Assembly: GCA_038224615.1 (NCBI GenBank)
Contig: JBBRFH010000044.1
Span: 1 to 16,187, forward strand
Reading direction: 5' to 3'
Origin: JBBRFH01 sp038224615
Lineage (GTDB): Bacteria > Planctomycetota > Phycisphaerae > Tepidisphaerales > Tepidisphaeraceae
Length of the DNA stretch: 16,187 nucleotides
Shown: piece after piece, positions 13,840 through 16,187 of the stretch
Numbering within the stretch: the stretch's first letter is position 1
How the letters are laid out: each line of letters starts with the position of its first letter
Made by a program: the position numbers and the translations under genes
The notes under the pieces: model-generated
Told to the model about the DNA's origin: nothing
Database searches by the model: none
Seen by the model: the letters and a program-made list of their open reading frames with translations, nothing else

Positions 13840-13916
13840 CCACCAAGAGCACCAAGGGCACCAAGAATCGCGGTAAAGATCCCCTTCCTTCTTGGTGATC
13901 TTGGTGTCCTTGGTGG
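13840..13916. repeat. CCAAG-periodic hairpin repeat
   Basis: The arms 13840-13867 and 13889-13916 (28 nt) are complementary at 24 of 28 positions with a 21-nt loop. Inside each arm a CACCAAG-like word recurs every 9 nt. I recall this kind of sequence as common in planctomycete and related intergenic regions; no database was consulted. Confidence 0.8.
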
Positions 13917-14067
13917 TTATTCAAAGATCCTAACGACGCAGAACCGAAGCGGACACCTCCCGCGCCATTCGGCCCTCTGAATTTGGTCAGGAAATCTGGT
14001 TTCGACAGGCGTCATCGCCCTGAAAGCCGTTGCCGGTTTCGTCGGATTCGGGGTACAAAGGCGGTTT

Positions 14068-14799
14068 ATGACCCCCGCCGAACTCGCCGCGATGATTGAC
14101 CACACGATTCTGAAGCCCGAGGCGCTGGCGAAGGACGTCGACAAGATCGTGGACGAGGCGATCGCCTCTCGCTTCTGGAGCGTCTGCGTCGCGCCGCCGT
14201 TCGTGGCGCACGTCGCGAGGCGGCTCAAGGGAAGCGGGGTGAAGACGTGTACCGTCATTGGCTTCCCTAACGGCACGCACAAGTCGACCATCAAGGCGAT
14301 CGAAGCCAGTAGCACCATCAAGGACGGCGCCGACGAGATCGACATCGTCGCCCACCTGCCGCACCTGATCGAAGGCAACTTCGAGGCAGCGCGGGACGAG
14401 TTAATGGAGGTCGTCCGCTCCGCCCGCGCGACCCGGCCGGACGTGCTGATCAAAGTGATCGTCGAAAGCGCAGCGCTGCTGGCGGTGAACAAGGACCGGC
14501 AGGAGCAGACGATCGCGCTTGCTTGCCGGGCCGTCACCGAGAGCGGGTGCGACTACATCAAGACCAGCACCGGCTTCCATCCCGCCGGCGGGGCGCAGGT
14601 GCAGGCGGTGCAGTGGATGCACAAGCACGGCAAGGGCGCGATCAAGGTCAAAGCGTCCGGCGGCATCCGCGATCTCACTGCGGCGCTGCAGATGATCGAG
14701 GCCGGCGCATCGCGCCTGGGTCTGAGCGCGTCGACGGCGATCGTTAATGAACTCCGCGCCGCGCCCACCGACGCCGCGACGCAGGCTTCGGGCTACTAA
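14068..14799 (+). CDS. deoC: Deoxyribose-phosphate aldolase
   Basis: This enzyme splits 2-deoxyribose-5-phosphate into glyceraldehyde-3-phosphate and acetaldehyde in deoxynucleoside breakdown (cytosolic class I aldolase). The 243 residues cover the whole TIM barrel. The N-terminal IDHTILKPEA, SVCVAPPFV and VIGFPNGTH are classical. The Schiff-base lysine is K165 in CDYIKTSTGF, the second catalytic lysine is K195 in KVKASGGIRD, and the acid/base aspartate is D92 in ADEIDIV. The C-terminal SRLGLSAS helps bind phosphate. The start is ATG 14068 with AAAGG six bases upstream. No other nucleoside-catabolism gene is in the window, so it appears to stand alone. A weak AT-rich stem (14792-14801 with 14809-14818) that runs through TTTTTT overlaps the stop and may be a poor terminator. 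Confidence 0.96.
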   Translation: MTPAELAAMIDHTILKPEALAKDVDKIVDEAIASRFWSVCVAPPFVAHVARRLKGSGVKTCTVIGFPNGTHKSTIKAIEASSTIKDGADEIDIVAHLPHLIEGNFEAARDELMEVVRSARATRPDVLIKVIVESAALLAVNKDRQEQTIALACRAVTESGCDYIKTSTGFHPAGGAQVQAVQWMHKHGKGAIKVKASGGIRDLTAALQMIEAGASRLGLSASTAIVNELRAAPTDAATQASGY

Positions 14800-14887
14800 A
14801 CTTTCCTGGTTTTTTAGCGTTTGCGTTGGCGCTCATCGTCGCTTGGCGGCTCTGCCGTCGCGAAGCCGGGGTCAGTTTTTTGAAGCG

Positions 14888-14916
14888 GGAACTTTCCGCG
14901 CGCGCCGCGCGTCCAA
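14888..14916 (+). promoter_or_regulatory. Candidate ECF-sigma promoter upstream of the sigma gene
   Basis: GGAACTTT (14888-14895) is followed after 15 bp by GTCCAA (14911-14916). The E. coli RpoE consensus is GGAACTT, 15-17 bp, then GTCTAA-like. The match is seven of seven in the -35 word and five of six in the -10 word with correct spacing, directly ahead of an ECF sigma gene. This suggests self-activation. The predicted leader is about 44 nt. Confidence 0.5.
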
Positions 14917-14966
14917 GAGTCGTCTACTGGTGTGAGCAGCGAAGCGAAACGCGCGGAGATGCCCAT

Positions 14967-15620
14967 GTGTCTGATGCCGAAGGCGAGCCGTTGAGACCCG
15001 ACCCAGACTACGCAGACGACCAAACCATCACCGCCCGCGCGGTGCGGGGGCACCGTCCATCGTTCGAGGCCTTGGTGCATCGCACCGCAAGGCTCGTCTG
15101 GAGCCAGATCGCGTTGCGCGTCGGCGCCGTGGACCGTTCGCTCATCGACGACCTCGTACAGGAGACCTACTTGCGCGCCTGGCGGAACATCCACACGCTC
15201 GATTCGCCCGCCCGCTTTCGCCCGTGGCTGATTGCGATCGCCCAACGCGTGCGGCTGGATGAGCACAAGCACCGCTCACGCCGCAAGCGACAAGGCCCGT
15301 CGAGCAACACCGAGCCGGACGACTCTCCAGCGCCAACCGTTGCGTCTTCGCCAGAGCAACAAGCAACTCTGAACGAAGAGAAATCACGAGCGATCGAAGC
15401 CATGCAAGCCCTGCCCGATCAATACCGCGACGTCCTTGCCTTGCGTTACCTGAGCGACGCCGACACCAGTGAGATCGCCCGCCAGCTCGCACTCACCACC
15501 GGCAGCGTTCGCGGCCTGCTGCATCGCGGGCTTGAACTTTTGCGCGATCAACTGCGCGAACCGTCACCGATTACGCCCCGTCCCACACCCGCGGCGATGT
15601 CCGCCGGAGGTGTCTTATGA
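14967..15620 (+). CDS. ECF-family RNA polymerase sigma factor
   Basis: This 217-residue alternative sigma factor would direct RNA polymerase to stress or envelope promoters. Region 2 (about 33-107) includes the helix IDDLVQETYLRAWRNIHTL and the RFRPWLIAIAQR segment. A charged linker (108-140, Arg/Lys then Asp/Pro-rich) follows. Region 4 (about 141-195) includes LPDQYRDVLALRYLSDADTSEIARQL and the recognition helix TTGSVRGLLHRGLELL. There is no extra C-terminal domain beyond about 20 Pro-rich residues. The start is GTG 14967 with GGAG eight bases upstream. A TTG start at 14826 would add 47 residues unlike any sigma factor and is rejected. The stop overlaps the next gene's ATG by 4 bp, so the two are translationally coupled. 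Confidence 0.93.
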   Translation: MSDAEGEPLRPDPDYADDQTITARAVRGHRPSFEALVHRTARLVWSQIALRVGAVDRSLIDDLVQETYLRAWRNIHTLDSPARFRPWLIAIAQRVRLDEHKHRSRRKRQGPSSNTEPDDSPAPTVASSPEQQATLNEEKSRAIEAMQALPDQYRDVLALRYLSDADTSEIARQLALTTGSVRGLLHRGLELLRDQLREPSPITPRPTPAAMSAGGVL

Positions 15621-16187
15621 CCGACGACACGACCCAACCCGCGCCCGACGACATCCCCGATGCCGAACTGGCCCGACTGGACACGCACATGCAAGCGCTC
15701 TTCACCCCCGACGCCGCCCCCGCCGACCTCGCCGATCGCGCCATCGCCCACCTTCAGAGCCGCTCGCGACTGAGCCTCGCCGCGTTGCGCAATCCCATCG
15801 TGACCCGCGCCCCCCTCGCGCTCGCGGCGGCGGTGGCGCTGGGGACGATGGGGTATTACGCGCAGGCCGTGCTCAATCCGGGCTCCACTCATAACGCGAT
15901 GGCGATGGAGAAATTCGATCACGGCTTGAACGACGCCCAATCCGACCGAGAAACCGAATTGTCCACCGACGAAGCTGCCGCTCTCGAAAAGCCAAGCGCC
16001 CCTGCCTCCCGGCTTGACCACGCTGCGGACGGCCCGAACGTGCTGTACGCCGATGGACACATGGATTTCGGGTTCGCTGACTCGGCCGGCTGGGTGGGCG
16101 GCGACCGTGCCCGCGGACTTACCGCGACCGAAGGCCTCAACTCGAACGAGCAGAAGTTGAACGAGTTTTACCGCTTCGGTGCCTCCG
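15617..16187 (+). CDS. Membrane-anchored partner of the ECF sigma factor (cut by window edge)
   Basis: The gene is open to the right edge; 190 residues are visible. ATG 15617 overlaps the sigma stop (ATGA), with GGAGG six bases upstream. An acidic and helical cytoplasmic part (1-62; AELARLDTHMQALFTPDA, DLADRAIAHLQSRS) is followed by one membrane helix (about 66-86, LALAAAVALGTMGYYAQAVL), then an outside domain starting near 90. Position and topology fit an anti-sigma factor, but the usual His-x3-Cys-x2-Cys zinc motif is absent and there is no cysteine in the visible part. Near residues 133-150 it reads HAADGPNVLYADGHMDFGF, which resembles the H-X9-DG motif at the end of planctomycete DUF1559 pseudopilins. 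The rest of the protein lies outside the window. Confidence 0.75.
   Translation, partial: MTDDTTQPAPDDIPDAELARLDTHMQALFTPDAAPADLADRAIAHLQSRSRLSLAALRNPIVTRAPLALAAAVALGTMGYYAQAVLNPGSTHNAMAMEKFDHGLNDAQSDRETELSTDEAAALEKPSAPASRLDHAADGPNVLYADGHMDFGFADSAGWVGGDRARGLTATEGLNSNEQKLNEFYRFGAS

Larger units (their letters stand above)
13728..14067. other. Intergenic repeat-rich region before deoC
   Basis: These 340 bp between the divergent secreted-protein and deoC genes carry a heptamer array (13783-13803), a 28-bp-armed CCAAG hairpin (13840-13916), and about 150 bp with nothing I recognise. Short open frames here only translate the repeats. Confidence 0.55.

Noticed and set aside
13783..13916. Possible CRISPR-like array
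   Set aside because: Units are 7-9 nt with no spacers of 25-45 nt, no 24-40-nt direct repeats and no cas gene.
14826..14966. TTG-initiated 47-residue extension of the sigma factor
   Set aside because: It would cover the candidate ECF promoter and leader; GTG 14967 has a good GGAG and the right length for region 2.

Overview
The window is GC-rich (my estimate is a little over 60 percent) and most likely comes from a planctomycete, perhaps class Phycisphaerae. The evidence is a eukaryotic-type GT3 glycogen synthase, an ABC-2 permease with two fused halves, an ECF sigma gene overlapping a membrane-anchored partner, a secreted protein with a HEAT-like tail, and intergenic spaces full of hairpin and short tandem repeats of a style I associate with this phylum. 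No marker gene fixes the taxonomy, so this is inference. I see no rRNA, tRNA, CRISPR array, transposase or phage structural gene.

Layout. 1-291: no gene; a long hairpin repeat and heptamer arrays. 292-2610 (minus): purH, then a ThuA-domain gene, probably co-transcribed. 2611-2816: a divergent promoter region holding a double-palindrome repeat whose sister lies at the other end of purH. 2817-3797 (plus): aldo/keto reductase. 3798-4165: no gene; a second, inverted copy of the first hairpin repeat plus a heptamer array. 4166-5131 (minus): an XRE/S24 self-cleaving repressor. 5132-5604: a divergent control region with a stem-loop and an extended -10 promoter. 5605-7632 (plus): GT3 glycogen synthase. 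7963-9522 (plus): methyl-accepting chemotaxis protein. 9660-11558 (plus): two-half ABC-2 permease. 11559-11765: a near-perfect 34-bp inverted repeat between convergent genes. 11766-13727 (minus): secreted beta-repeat protein. 13728-14067: repeats. 14068-14799 (plus): deoC. 14967-15620 and 15617 to the right edge (plus): ECF sigma factor and its translationally coupled membrane partner, with a candidate self-regulated promoter.

How the genes fit together. Most are single housekeeping or accessory genes rather than one pathway. Two units look like regulatory systems. One is the repressor facing glycogen synthase across a structured 473-bp region. The other is the ECF sigma/partner pair, which has a promoter resembling the RpoE consensus ahead of it and a partner lacking the usual zinc anti-sigma motif. 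The most unusual non-genic signal is the set of at least five unrelated inverted-repeat families in gene gaps. Several have degenerate 7-nt tandem arrays beside them. The two copies of the largest family share the same composite arrangement.
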